64,000 nucleotides of DNA, from contig NZ_LAIJ01000012.1 of NCBI RefSeq assembly GCF_001449115.1, forward strand, positions 548,947 to 612,946, in the 5' to 3' direction. The notes beneath the pieces are model-generated. The model ran no database searches. It was not told the origin of the DNA and saw only the letters and a program-made list of their open reading frames with translations. The stretch's first letter is position 1; every line of letters starts with the position of its first letter. Both the position numbers and the translations under genes were made by a program. Source of the DNA: Occallatibacter gabretensis (GTDB lineage Bacteria; Acidobacteriota; Terriglobia; Terriglobales; Acidobacteriaceae). This document shows, piece after piece, positions 23,253-33,305 of this stretch.

Positions 23253-24893
23253 GTGCTGAATTTTTTCTATCGTCCATCGCGCCACCTCGCGCGGCTCATC
23301 CTCTTCGTCGGAACCGCCCTTTCGTCGGTCATCGCACCCGCGCCAAGGGCTCATTCCCAGGCCATAGCGAACGCCGCCAACCCTCGCACACGCATACTTC
23401 TTGTTCTTCCCTTTGACAACGGCTCCAATCAGCCTAATCTTGAGTGGATCCGCGAAGCCGCGCCGGAAATCCTCACCTCCCGCCTTTCCTCCGCTGGCTT
23501 CTCGCCCCTCAGCCGCACAGACCGCCATTACGCCCTCGACCATCTCGGCTTTCCGCAGTCCTTCCATCCCTCCCGCGCCACCTCCATCAAGCTCGCGCAA
23601 ACCCTCGACGCCGAATCCATCGTCGCCGGCGAATACACCGTCTCCGGTTCCACCCTCACCGCCAGCGCCCGCATCGTCGACGTCTCTCGCCTCCGCATCT
23701 CCCAGCCCGTCACCGCCAGCGGAGACATTCATTCGCTCGTCTCCGTCTTCGATACCCTCACCTGGGAGCTAAGCCGCCAGCTCGATCCTGCTTTTCCCAT
23801 CAGTGAAGAAGCCTTCGTCGCCGCCGGAGCCAACCTTCAGCTCGACGCATTCGAGCAGTACGTCCGCGGCATCTCAGAGCCGGACCAGACCGAGCGCATC
23901 CGCCATCTTCAGGCCGCCGTCAAGCTCAACCCTAGCTTCCCCGCTGCCTGGATGGCTCTTGGCCGCGAAGACTTCGCCAACCAGCAGTACGAGCAGTCCG
24001 CCGAAGCCTTCGCCAAAGTTACTGGCCAGTCGCCAAACGCCGCTCCCGATACCCTTGAAGCTGGCTTCTACCGCGGCCTTTCGCTCCTCTACACCGGCAA
24101 CTACGCAGCCGCCGAAGCCGCATTCACGGACGTTTCCCGCACCCTCCCGCTTGCCCCTGTGCTCAACAATCAGGGAGTAGCGGTCAGTCGTCAGAACCAC
24201 GACGCCACAGCGCTCTTCCGCCAGTCCGTCACCGCTGATCCCACCACTCCCGACTATCACTTCAATCTCGCGGTCAGTCTCCGCAGCCACGGCGACACAA
24301 ACGGCGCCTCCGCTGAACTTGCTCAGTACCTCAAGCTTCGCCCCACAGATTCCGAGGCCCTCGCACTCGACGCCGCTCTCCGCCCGCCCTCCAGCACACA
24401 GCCCGCTACAGCCCCCGTCCAGCCTCTTGAGCGCATCGTCCGCACTTTTGACGCCAGTGCCTTCCGCCAGGCGGCCGTCATGATGGACCAGATGCAGTCC
24501 GCGCGCTTTGATGCTCTTGCGCCCGAACAGCGTGCCCAGGCTCTTGTACTCCGCGCCCGCGACTATCTCTCCCGCGGCCTCCTGCTTGAATCCGAACGTC
24601 TCTTCCGTGAAGCCGCCTCCGCCGATTCCCGTCTGGCCGACGCCCATGAAGGCCTCGCTGAGGTCCGCGAACGCTCCGGCGATACAAACGGCGCACGCGC
24701 CGAAGCACTCGCCTCCATTCAGCTCAAGCCTTCCGCCGAAGCCTACCTCGTCCTCGCCCGCATCGATCTTGCCGCAGGTCAGTATGACGCCGCCGCGCGC
24801 AACGCCAACTTCGCCATCCAGTTCGCTCCTACCAGCACCCCGGCCCACGATCTTCTGCATCAGATAGACCTCAAACGCAACCAACACAAATAG
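23253..24893 (+). CDS. Secreted TPR-repeat protein
   Basis: 546 residues from a GTG start. A signal peptide (RLILFVGTALSSVIAPAPRAHS) is followed by a region of about 150 residues resembling the TolB-N/FlgO-like fold found in such proteins (RILLVLPFDNGSNQPNLEWI, then ESIVAGEYTVSGSTLTASARIVD). From about residue 200, tetratricopeptide repeats follow to the end (FPAAWMALGREDFANQQYEQ and similar). It probably acts as a periplasmic scaffold. No enzymatic motif was seen. Confidence 0.75.
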   Translation: MLNFFYRPSRHLARLILFVGTALSSVIAPAPRAHSQAIANAANPRTRILLVLPFDNGSNQPNLEWIREAAPEILTSRLSSAGFSPLSRTDRHYALDHLGFPQSFHPSRATSIKLAQTLDAESIVAGEYTVSGSTLTASARIVDVSRLRISQPVTASGDIHSLVSVFDTLTWELSRQLDPAFPISEEAFVAAGANLQLDAFEQYVRGISEPDQTERIRHLQAAVKLNPSFPAAWMALGREDFANQQYEQSAEAFAKVTGQSPNAAPDTLEAGFYRGLSLLYTGNYAAAEAAFTDVSRTLPLAPVLNNQGVAVSRQNHDATALFRQSVTADPTTPDYHFNLAVSLRSHGDTNGASAELAQYLKLRPTDSEALALDAALRPPSSTQPATAPVQPLERIVRTFDASAFRQAAVMMDQMQSARFDALAPEQRAQALVLRARDYLSRGLLLESERLFREAASADSRLADAHEGLAEVRERSGDTNGARAEALASIQLKPSAEAYLVLARIDLAAGQYDAAARNANFAIQFAPTSTPAHDLLHQIDLKRNQHK

Positions 24894-24904
24894 GCTGTTG
24901 GTAG

Positions 24905-24970
24905 GTGGGGGCTTTAGCGCCGGCTTCATCTGGCGCATAATGTATAGGGCTTTAGCCCCTGAAGTATGCT
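24905..24970. repeat. GGGGCTTTAGCCCC-type intergenic palindromes
   Basis: Two linked copies of a GGGCTTTAGC motif (GGGGGCTTTAGCGCC and AGGGCTTTAGCCCCT) occupy the gap before the NfeD gene. They resemble short palindromic REP-like repeats seen between acidobacterial genes. Confidence 0.4.
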
Positions 24971-24994
24971 GTTTCATACTTGGGAGCACACATC

Positions 24995-26332
24995 ATGCCA
25001 TCGAACGTGCTTCACATTGGCCGCAATCTCATCATTGCAATCGTCTGTCTTCTTTCGTCTCTCGTCCTTCTTCCTTCGACCCTGATCGCCCAATCCCCCC
25101 ACCAACAGCCCCTCGTCGACAAATTCATCCTCGCCGACACCATCCAGCCCGTCACCGCCGGCCAGCTCGACCGCGCCCTCGCCCGAGCCTCCGCAGACAA
25201 CGCCTCCGCCTTGCTCATAGAAATCGACACCCCCGGCGGGCTCGTCGATTCCATGCGCACCATGGCCGGAGCCATCCTCACCTCGCACATCCCCGTCATC
25301 ATTTACGTCGCCCCCGCCGGCGCGCGCGCAGGTTCCGCAGGCTTCTTCCTCCTAGAATCTGCAGACATCGCCGCCATGGCCCCCGGAACCAACGCCGGAG
25401 CCGCTCACGTCGTCTTCGAGTCAGGCCAGCCCGATCCCATCCTGTCTCAGAAAGTCGAAAACGACGCCGAAGCGTTCATGCGCTCCTACGTGGCCAAACG
25501 CGGTCGCAATCAGGACGCCGCCATCGCCGCCGTCAAGGACTCACACGCTTACTCTGCGGAAGAAGCCCTCGCGCAGGGCCTCATCGATCTCACCGCCGCC
25601 TCGGACGCCGATCTCATCGCTAAACTCGACGGCCGCGTCATCACCCGCATGGACGGCGGCAAGCTCACCCTCCACCTCGCCAACGCCCGCATTCAGAATC
25701 TTGAGCCCACCCTCCGGGAAAATCTTCTCGACTGGCTCATCAATCCCAATATCGCTCTTATGCTCCTCGTCGGCGGCGCGCTTCTCATCTATCTCGAATT
25801 CAACACGCCCGGCACAATCGTCCCCGGCGCGCTAGGCGCGCTCATGGTCTTGCTCGGTGTCTTCGCCCTCAATCTGCTTCCCATCCGCTACACCGCAGTC
25901 ATGCTCCTCGTCGCCGCCGTGATCCTGCTTGTCCTCGAAGCAAAAATCGGCGGCCACGGCGCGCTCGCCATCGCAGGCACCATCAGTCTTGTCCTCGGAC
26001 TGATGACCCTCGTCGCCTCACCCATCCCCCAGCTCGACGTCCACCCCTGGCTCGCCCTGTCGATCGGCATCGCCTTCGGCCTCATCACCGTCTTCTTGCT
26101 GCGCCTCGCCGTCCGCGCCCGCCGCCGCAAAACCCTCCTCGGCGTCGAAGCCCTCATCGGCCACATCGCCTCCGCCATGGAGCCGCTCTCGCCCTCAGGC
26201 CACATACTCGTAGAAGGGGAAATCTGGCGCGCCAGCGCCAGCAACCCCGGTGAACCCATCCCCGCCGGCGCACCCGTCCGCGTCACCGGCCACAACGACA
26301 ACCTTCTCCTTGTAACTCCCGTCGCCGAATAA
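24995..26332 (+). CDS. nfeD: Long-form NfeD membrane serine protease
   Basis: 445 residues starting MPSNVLHIGRNLIIAIVCLL after GGGAG. A signal segment precedes a ClpP/SppA-like protease domain (IDTPGGLVDSMRTM, with the nucleophile Ser in GARAGSAGFFLL), then four or five membrane helices (about 245-370) and a C-terminal NfeD OB-fold (GVEALIGHIASAMEPLSPSG, VEGEIWRA). This is the long 1510-N type that cleaves stomatin-like partners; a slipin is encoded at 41888-42679 but not adjacent. Confidence 0.88.
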   Translation: MPSNVLHIGRNLIIAIVCLLSSLVLLPSTLIAQSPHQQPLVDKFILADTIQPVTAGQLDRALARASADNASALLIEIDTPGGLVDSMRTMAGAILTSHIPVIIYVAPAGARAGSAGFFLLESADIAAMAPGTNAGAAHVVFESGQPDPILSQKVENDAEAFMRSYVAKRGRNQDAAIAAVKDSHAYSAEEALAQGLIDLTAASDADLIAKLDGRVITRMDGGKLTLHLANARIQNLEPTLRENLLDWLINPNIALMLLVGGALLIYLEFNTPGTIVPGALGALMVLLGVFALNLLPIRYTAVMLLVAAVILLVLEAKIGGHGALAIAGTISLVLGLMTLVASPIPQLDVHPWLALSIGIAFGLITVFLLRLAVRARRRKTLLGVEALIGHIASAMEPLSPSGHILVEGEIWRASASNPGEPIPAGAPVRVTGHNDNLLLVTPVAE

Positions 26333-26383
26333 ACGCCACCTCTTCCCTCTGCAATTCACATTTAGGCCTAAAAAGAAGCAACA

Positions 26384-26423
26384 AATGACCCAGGCCGCGC
26401 ATGAATGCGCGGCCTGGGTCATT
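26384..26423. terminator. Bidirectional terminator, 19-bp perfect stem
   Basis: AATGACCCAGGCCGCGCAT and its exact complement are separated by GA. It lies between convergent genes (nfeD rightward, the TonB-type receptor leftward) and has A/T-rich flanks, as expected for a shared terminator. Confidence 0.8.
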
Positions 26424-26455
26424 GTTAAGGACGAATCGTTCGAACTACCGCAGAG

Positions 26456-29400
26456 CTAGAACTCCACCCTCAGCGCTAACTGCAGAACGCGAGCCGCGCT
26501 ATCGGTCGTAACTGTTCCAAATGGACTAGAACTCTGCGTGATGTCCGTGGTTGGACTGCCGAAAACCGGATGATTCATGACATTGAAGGCATCGGCACGA
26601 AACTTCACAGCAATACCTTCGACCACAGGAAATGTCTTGGTAAGTCCTGCATCCAGGGTCGTTGATCTCGGCCCACGTAGGTTATTGCGGCTTCCAATCT
26701 GGAACCCGAGTGGCCCTGTGAAGTCGTTGACAGCTGCATTTGAGTTTGTGTAAGCCAGCAGTGGATTTCCACCTCCGCCGTGCATGTGGATATCCAGGTC
26801 ACGTATATTTCCGGTCAGAATCGCTGGCGCAGCGTTAGCAAATCCCGCAACAAACGCTTCGGAATTGGCGAAGTAGGGGAATCCCGTGTGCCAACCGGGC
26901 AGGCCGCTTACGGCCCATCCGCCAACAACTTCATTGACGATCCGCGGCATGGATCCTCCAATTGCTCTTCCGCGTCCAACCGGCAGTTCGTATGTGAAAT
27001 ATCCGTTGATGTAGTGAGTCGCGTCGAAGTCCGAATTTCCTCGGCATTCCCGCGGCCGCACCACATCGCAGATAAATCCATAACCGCCGTAGGCAACCGT
27101 GTTCGCATTCACTGAGACGTTGTCGATCGAATGCGACCACGTGTAGTTGATGTCAAAGGTCAAGCCAAAACTGCTGTTCTTGTGCAGCGTAACCAGCAAA
27201 CCGTTATATCCAGAAAATCCCTTGTTGGTATACATAGTATTTTCGGCAAATTGCGCATCCATGCCGACATTGGGAGGCAGTAAAAACTGTAGCCCGGACA
27301 CATTTGTTGACGCGAGGGTATAAACCCAATCCGCAAAATCTCCGCGTCCGGGATAAGCGCCGCCCTGATGTGCCGCATATGCAGTGTTGCTGGCAAAGCC
27401 TGCTGCCACACCAGCTCCCGGAGCAGCTACATGTTCAAACCACGGTTGAGCCGTCACGTTGTTGGGATCAACACCGGCTCTTATTTGGGTTGTCACATTC
27501 GCAACAGCCTGCGACATCGTCTGACCCGACGCAGGATCCGGGAAGTCGATGAGCTGGGACATGTCAGCCTGCGCCATCAATCTGCGGCCAAAACGTCCCA
27601 CCCAATCTGTCTTCAGTATGAAACCCTTCGGGAACTCATGCTGCATGCCAACAGTCGGCAGGAAAGAAAACGGATTTTTGAAGTGAGGATCGATAGTTTC
27701 ATTGAATTCGCCATCGATCAATCCGTACGGGAAAGCACTTGAGGTCCCAGGGTTGAGCGTCCACGGGGTATACGGAATGGTGATAGCCGGTGCCGAGGGT
27801 GGCGTCGGCGGAGTGCTGAGCCCGCTGAATCGCGAGAGCGTCTGGTAGGAACCATAGGCGTTTCCTTGAGATCCCATTGGATCGTTCACGCTGTTCTTGA
27901 ACAGGTAATTGTATTGCGTCTGCTGGTACTGGATCGCGCTGATAACCGTGTGATCGTAAATAATACCCGCGCCTCCGCGGAACACCGTGTGTCCATTCCC
28001 CGGAGCCCACGCAAACCCCAGGCGCGGCGCAAAGTCATGATATTCCGGTGCGTAATAGCTCTGCTGATGATTCGCTTTTCCACCCAGGATATAGGAAATA
28101 AGCGGAACAACTTGAGTTCCCGTCTGTCCGGCCGCGCTCTGCGCCAGTCGCTGTCCGAAATAATAGTTGAACGTGGAATCGGAAGTAGATTGGCTTCCAA
28201 ACTGGTTAATTGATTGCAGGCCATGTCGCTCGTAAGGAACCGAGTAATACTGCCAGCGCACGCCATAGGAAATCGTCAGCTTCGGCGTAACCTTCCAGGT
28301 GTCGCCCGCATAAATTTCAGTCTCATAAAACCGGAAATCCTGCGTGGCGCCGGATCCCTGGGGGTATGCCTGCGCCTGATTGTTGAAGTTGTAGGTGGCA
28401 GACGTGCTTGAGTATGGCGCTAGAGCCAGAGCGTAGGCGCTGTCATAAAGGTTGGTCGCATTTGGATCGGGATCCAGGTCAGCCGGACGCATGCTCGGAG
28501 AACCAGTAGGCGAAGCGAGGCTGTTCACGTTGCCGCCCAGGCCCATTCCAGCCCCGTTGTAGTTCAGGATGACAAAGTTGTCGGGGCTGATCCGCTTGAT
28601 CTGCCCGCCAATCGTAAAGTCATGCCGGCCCTTCTGCCAGTCAAAGTCGTCCTTGATCACAAGAATCGGATAGGTCCGGCCCTGCGCATTGCCGCAACCT
28701 GCATATGGGCCGCTTATGAGAGATCCACCGGTCGAATTTCCACCCAGGGATCCGAATTGCGTAGCGCCCTCCGGGTTATAAATGCAAGGAAACGAATAGT
28801 TTTCGAGGGTTTCTCCCAGCTCAACCTGGTTTGTCTTATTCGATGAAATCACCCAGGTGTTGATACCTGCCCAGTCATAGCTTTCATCCAGAAACGGAAA
28901 GGTCTCCGGGTCGCCGGGAAATTGAATCGCCGATTGGGTCCCGTTGGTGCGAGTAAAACGGCCGACACCTTCAAAGTTGAGCCGATCGTTCAATTTATAG
29001 TCGACCCGCTGCGCATAGTTGTCTTCCGTGTACGGATAAGGAGCGTTGAATTTATAGCCGGCAAAGTTTACGAGGTCACCGGCATCACCGGAAAAATCAT
29101 TCGCGTGAGGATAGCGGCTGGAAAAGAGGCTCTCCAACGAGCTGTTGAAGCCGATTCCCAACGGGTCCAGGGCAGCAGCCTGCGTTGAAGAAATCGAATT
29201 CATTGCGCCTGTCTGGGCGTTTGTGTAGTAGTTCACGGAGCCATTGCGATAGCTATCCAGAGGCACAGTCCGTGTGGTCAGATTCGAGAGCGTATCCCGG
29301 CGTCCTTCATAGTTGAAAAAGAAGAAAACTCTGTCTCTTAAAACAGGTCCGCCAATATAACCGTCAAATTGGTTCCGGAGAAGCGGAGACCTCGGCACTC

Positions 29401-30199
29401 CCTCATTGTTGCTGAACCAATCATTGGCTGTCATGATCGTATCGCGGTAGTAATCCGAGACTCCGCCATGAAAATGATTCGTGCCGGACTTGGTAATCAG
29501 CTGAAACTGGCCGCCGCCGCCTTCACCTGCGCTGGAAAGCTGGCCGGCAACTACGCCTCTAAATTCTTGTAGGGAGTCAACCGGAGCATTGCCCACAAGG
29601 GCGCCAAAGCTACCCGTTTCATTGTCATTCACATCCAGGCCATCCAGCGTCACATTCGATTGATCGTTGCGCGCTCCCGTCACCGAGCCATCGGACGTAA
29701 CTCCGGGCAGCATGTAAAACAGAGACGATGGACTATCCCGGCTTTCAACGGGAAGCTCATTGAGCACTTCGACCTGAACGCTGGTTCCTACCTGCGCATC
29801 CGAGGTATTGATTGTTTCACTCTCGCTGGCCGCGGAAACTTCCACTGATACGGTCGCGCCACCCGCTTTCAACTCCGCGTTTTGCGTTCGGGTGTCATCC
29901 ACGTTCAGGTAAAGGTCTTTGATCACAACCGGACTGAACCCGGCAGCCTCAAAGTGAATTTCATAGCCAGGTCCCGCCGGCACCAGATTGAACGTATACT
30001 CGCCGGCGCTCCCCGTCGTCGTTTTCAGCACGACTCCAGTCTGCGGATTCCGGAGGGTAACGGCAACACCCGGAACTACAGCCTTCGACGAATCTGTAGC
30101 TACTCCGGTGATGGCTGCTGTTCGCTGAGCGTTAGCAGTGGTAACGATACCAAAAATCAATACGACGAGACTGGCCGCGGCGAAAATTCTACGGAACAT
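26456..30199 (-). CDS. Oar-like TonB-dependent outer membrane protein
   Basis: 1,247 residues starting MFRRIFAAASLVVLIFGIVT after GAGGAGCCCA. A signal peptide ends at TANAQ, followed by a carboxypeptidase-regulatory-like (CarboxypepD_reg) domain (AITGVATDSSKAVVPGVAVTLRN), a plug-like region (LNELPVESRDSPS, DGLDVNDNETGSFGAL) and a long beta-barrel that ends in a C-terminal aromatic residue (LRVEF), as outer membrane barrels do. This Oar/SusC-like family is greatly expanded in Acidobacteriota and is thought to import large substrates; the ligand here is unknown. Confidence 0.88.
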   Translation of the reverse strand: MFRRIFAAASLVVLIFGIVTTANAQRTAAITGVATDSSKAVVPGVAVTLRNPQTGVVLKTTTGSAGEYTFNLVPAGPGYEIHFEAAGFSPVVIKDLYLNVDDTRTQNAELKAGGATVSVEVSAASESETINTSDAQVGTSVQVEVLNELPVESRDSPSSLFYMLPGVTSDGSVTGARNDQSNVTLDGLDVNDNETGSFGALVGNAPVDSLQEFRGVVAGQLSSAGEGGGGQFQLITKSGTNHFHGGVSDYYRDTIMTANDWFSNNEGVPRSPLLRNQFDGYIGGPVLRDRVFFFFNYEGRRDTLSNLTTRTVPLDSYRNGSVNYYTNAQTGAMNSISSTQAAALDPLGIGFNSSLESLFSSRYPHANDFSGDAGDLVNFAGYKFNAPYPYTEDNYAQRVDYKLNDRLNFEGVGRFTRTNGTQSAIQFPGDPETFPFLDESYDWAGINTWVISSNKTNQVELGETLENYSFPCIYNPEGATQFGSLGGNSTGGSLISGPYAGCGNAQGRTYPILVIKDDFDWQKGRHDFTIGGQIKRISPDNFVILNYNGAGMGLGGNVNSLASPTGSPSMRPADLDPDPNATNLYDSAYALALAPYSSTSATYNFNNQAQAYPQGSGATQDFRFYETEIYAGDTWKVTPKLTISYGVRWQYYSVPYERHGLQSINQFGSQSTSDSTFNYYFGQRLAQSAAGQTGTQVVPLISYILGGKANHQQSYYAPEYHDFAPRLGFAWAPGNGHTVFRGGAGIIYDHTVISAIQYQQTQYNYLFKNSVNDPMGSQGNAYGSYQTLSRFSGLSTPPTPPSAPAITIPYTPWTLNPGTSSAFPYGLIDGEFNETIDPHFKNPFSFLPTVGMQHEFPKGFILKTDWVGRFGRRLMAQADMSQLIDFPDPASGQTMSQAVANVTTQIRAGVDPNNVTAQPWFEHVAAPGAGVAAGFASNTAYAAHQGGAYPGRGDFADWVYTLASTNVSGLQFLLPPNVGMDAQFAENTMYTNKGFSGYNGLLVTLHKNSSFGLTFDINYTWSHSIDNVSVNANTVAYGGYGFICDVVRPRECRGNSDFDATHYINGYFTYELPVGRGRAIGGSMPRIVNEVVGGWAVSGLPGWHTGFPYFANSEAFVAGFANAAPAILTGNIRDLDIHMHGGGGNPLLAYTNSNAAVNDFTGPLGFQIGSRNNLRGPRSTTLDAGLTKTFPVVEGIAVKFRADAFNVMNHPVFGSPTTDITQSSSPFGTVTTDSAARVLQLALRVEF

Positions 30200-30526
30200 T
30201 GGGCTCCTCACAAGTCGTTCAAGCTTGAACTATGAGATTGTTTGCAAGTACATGACCAACACATTCGGCCGCATTTTCATAGGAGTGCAAAACGCAGAAA
30301 ATATTATAGATAGATTCGAATAGTTAGAGTCAGGTTTAAATGTGATTAATATCAACCTATTGAATTGCGGAGAGAACCTCCATTCAAAATTCCAATTCTG
30401 CAAGATATGAGGCTGGGCAGAGTGTGCGCCACCGGACACAACAACAACGCGGACTCCCATCAGTCTTTCACTCCGCCAAACGTAAGTCTTAAAGCTCAAT
30501 CAAAGATCCCGCGTCGTAATCTCCCC
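30200..30526. other. AT-rich intergenic region, receptor promoter
   Basis: About 330 bp between two leftward genes. It is clearly more AT-rich than its surroundings (for example around 30296-30360) and must carry the promoter of the receptor gene; boxes could not be assigned with confidence. No small gene was found. Confidence 0.5.
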
Positions 30527-33094
30527 TTACGCGTTGCGCAGCGCAACCATCGGCTCCACTCCCGCCGCACGGCGCGCCGGCACCACTGTAGCCACCAGCG
30601 CAGCCAGAGCAAGCAGCACCGTTGAAGCTGCCAGCATGGCCGGATCCCACGGCTGCACACCAAATAGTTGATCCTTCATCAGCTTTCCAGCCAGAACTGC
30701 CAACGGAATCCCCACCCCCAGGCCGATGCCTACCTGCCAGAACGCGCCGCGCAGCACCATCCTGATCACATTTCCGCGATCCGCTCCAAGAGCCATGCGC
30801 AAGCCGATCTCGTTCGTGCGCTGCTCCACCGCGTAAGCCATCACGCCATAAAGCCCAACCGCTGCCAGCGTAAGCCCCAGCGCGCCAAAGAGAGTCGTCA
30901 GCGTGGCAATCATATTCTGCTGTTGAAAATCACCGCTGATGACTTCGCTGTATGGAGTCACATCATTCACCACAAGCGTGGGATCAACGCTCGCGATCGC
31001 TTTACGTACCTGCTGCTCCATTCCCCGTGGAGCGCCAGGTGCCCAGATGACGATGTTGTATAGAAAATGAGAATGCTTCTCGCCGTCTAAAAAGATTGGA
31101 TCGTCATACGACGTTACTGTCTGTGTCTCTGACACCCAGAACATGGGCCCGACAGGCTCCTTGAAATCCCATGTCATATAACGTATGTCTCTCACCACAC
31201 CGACAATCTCATAGGTAGAGGCATACTTGATCCGGTCCAAACCGAAGTGCTTCCCAATCGGGCTCTGATCTTTAAAGAAGTGCTTGGCGAATGACTCGTT
31301 GACCACGGCAACATTGAGCGTACTTGCGGTGTCATCTTCAGTGATAGGTCGGCCCAGCACCATCTTCGCGCCAATCGTATCGAAGAATCCCGGCATCACG
31401 CGCGCCCAGCCTGCGCTCGTATCTTCCTTGGGGTTGGGTTCCGGCCTGCCCTGAATGCGAATCCCTTCGTTCCAGCTATCGCCGCTCATCGGCGCATAAA
31501 GCACGGGCGCAGCCATTCGCACTCCGGGAATCTGCTTCAGGCTGTCATCGATCTTGCGGTACATCAGCTCCATCTGCTCCGGCTTATAGTTGCCCAGAGT
31601 AGGATTGATCGATGCAATATAGCGCCCTTGCGTCTCGAAGCCGAAGTCCTGATGCTCCAGGTTTCGCAGGCTCTCCGCAAGCAATGCAGCAGCCGAGAGC
31701 AGCACCACCGACATTCCCACCTGCGCAATGACAAGCGATTTCTGAGCCCAGGAGCGGCCTCCGCCCACCGAACGATTCGCACCCCGAAGAGCCTCCACTG
31801 GATCTGCATGTGAGGTGATCCAGGCCGGAGCCGTTCCGAAGAGAATTCCCGTCACAATGGAGATGCCCAGCGTAAAGAGCAATACTGGCCAGGATGGCGA
31901 AGAACTGACCGGAACATAGTTATGTCCTCCTCCAACCTCGAAGGCCAGATACAAAATCAGCCGCGTTCCCGCATTTGCTACAGCAATTCCCAGCGCGCCG
32001 CCAATGATCGCCAGCAACACGCTTTCCACCAGGGCCTTGCGCACCAGCAGAATCCGCGAAGCTCCCATCGCAACACGTATTGATATCTGCGCGCGTTCTT
32101 TTAGTCCCCGCGCCAGCATTAGGTTTGCCAGGTTGCCACAGGCCACCAGCAGCACGCATCCGGCGGCAATCAAAAGCAGCTTGAGACTGCTCTCGTATTC
32201 ATCCCGCATGACCGCCACGCCCGCTCCGCCGGGAATCAGATGCAGCGTCTGCTTCTGCCAGAGCTGCTTTTCGCCCGGCTCCATATCGGACACATGGCTC
32301 GCCAGCCAGTCGTGGAACTCCACACGCAGCTTGGCTTCGAGCGCCTGCGGATTCGTGCCTGGTCGAACTCTGCCCAGAATGTCCAGATAATTTCCATTCG
32401 CTCGCTTGAGTCGCGAGACATCTCCACCGAGAACCTGCTCGGCTGTGATGGGAATCCAGAAGTCCGGCATGCCCCAGCCTGCCAGCTTTGCTCCATAAAA
32501 TCCCGGCGGCGTCACGCCGATGACGGTAAACGGATGTCCGTTGAACTGGAAACTTCCCCCAACTACAGAAGGATCGGAAGCAAACTTCGTTTGCCAGGTT
32601 CTGTAGCTCATCACTGCAACCGGGAGCGCGCCAAACTGATCGTCAGCGTCGGTCATCAACCGGCCTGCCCACGGCTGTATGCCCAGTGTGCGGAAGAAAT
32701 TTCCTGAGATCTCCTGCCCGTTATATGTATCTGCCTGCGCCTGCGACCCCGCACGTCTCACACCAAGCGGAGAATTACCCGCCTGCAGCGCTGCCAGGTC
32801 TGCGAACTCCGGCGTATGCTCGCGGAAATGTTTATATGCCTCCCACGAGAAAAGCGAAAAGTTGCCGTCGTCGCCCTGCGTATACCCGCCCCAGTTGCAG
32901 CAGCGAATCTTGTCGCCGATACGCCAGAGCTCATCCGGCTTAGTCACTGGCAATGACTTGAGCATCACCTGATGCACCAGCGTGAAAATAGCCGTCGTCG
33001 CGCCAATGCCTAGCGCCAAGGTGATCACGACCGTTGCAGTAAACCCAGGTGCCTTCCGCAGTTGTCGCATCGCATCGCGCAGGTCAGCCAGCAT
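30527..33094 (-). CDS. ADOP-type FtsX/MacB permease
   Basis: 855 residues starting MLADLRDAMRQLRKAPGFTA after AGGAGAAAGCG. The acidobacterial duplicated orphan permease layout is visible: an N-terminal helix, a MacB-like periplasmic domain, an FtsX domain of three helices (about 285-420), a second periplasmic domain and a second FtsX domain ending AARRAAGVEPMVALRNA. No ABC ATPase gene is adjacent, as is usual in this family. Substrate and role are unknown. Confidence 0.88.
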   Translation of the reverse strand: MLADLRDAMRQLRKAPGFTATVVITLALGIGATTAIFTLVHQVMLKSLPVTKPDELWRIGDKIRCCNWGGYTQGDDGNFSLFSWEAYKHFREHTPEFADLAALQAGNSPLGVRRAGSQAQADTYNGQEISGNFFRTLGIQPWAGRLMTDADDQFGALPVAVMSYRTWQTKFASDPSVVGGSFQFNGHPFTVIGVTPPGFYGAKLAGWGMPDFWIPITAEQVLGGDVSRLKRANGNYLDILGRVRPGTNPQALEAKLRVEFHDWLASHVSDMEPGEKQLWQKQTLHLIPGGAGVAVMRDEYESSLKLLLIAAGCVLLVACGNLANLMLARGLKERAQISIRVAMGASRILLVRKALVESVLLAIIGGALGIAVANAGTRLILYLAFEVGGGHNYVPVSSSPSWPVLLFTLGISIVTGILFGTAPAWITSHADPVEALRGANRSVGGGRSWAQKSLVIAQVGMSVVLLSAAALLAESLRNLEHQDFGFETQGRYIASINPTLGNYKPEQMELMYRKIDDSLKQIPGVRMAAPVLYAPMSGDSWNEGIRIQGRPEPNPKEDTSAGWARVMPGFFDTIGAKMVLGRPITEDDTASTLNVAVVNESFAKHFFKDQSPIGKHFGLDRIKYASTYEIVGVVRDIRYMTWDFKEPVGPMFWVSETQTVTSYDDPIFLDGEKHSHFLYNIVIWAPGAPRGMEQQVRKAIASVDPTLVVNDVTPYSEVISGDFQQQNMIATLTTLFGALGLTLAAVGLYGVMAYAVEQRTNEIGLRMALGADRGNVIRMVLRGAFWQVGIGLGVGIPLAVLAGKLMKDQLFGVQPWDPAMLAASTVLLALAALVATVVPARRAAGVEPMVALRNA

Positions 33095-33215
33095 TCGCTT
33101 TCTCCTCAAACAACTTTCAAAGCAGACTTCGGGAACTACGAAAGCAAGGCAATTGCCGTTCCCTGAATCTATTTCGCGGTCAAAAGACAGGGTTTATTGA
33201 GGCACGCTGCCATCC

Positions 33216-33257
33216 CTCTGTCCGAAATCAACTTTGCATGTACGAAATCGGACAGAG
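33216..33257. promoter_or_regulatory. CTCTGTCCGA inverted repeat upstream of ADOP gene
   Basis: CTCTGTCCGA (33216-33225) and TCGGACAGAG (33248-33257) form a 10-bp inverted repeat with a 22-base spacer, 120-165 bp upstream of the ADOP start and just after the HEAT gene. It could be an operator of the permease gene or a 3'-end hairpin. No ATG-led frame is supportable in 33095-33305. Confidence 0.4.
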
Positions 33258-33305
33258 ACAGAACATGAGGTGACAGAAGATAACTAACCTGGAAGAGGCT
33301 CGGTC

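Noticed and set aside
23874..24989. 371-codon leftward ORF
   Set aside because: Antisense to the secreted TPR gene; Gly-rich composition and no motif, a typical shadow of GC-rich coding DNA.
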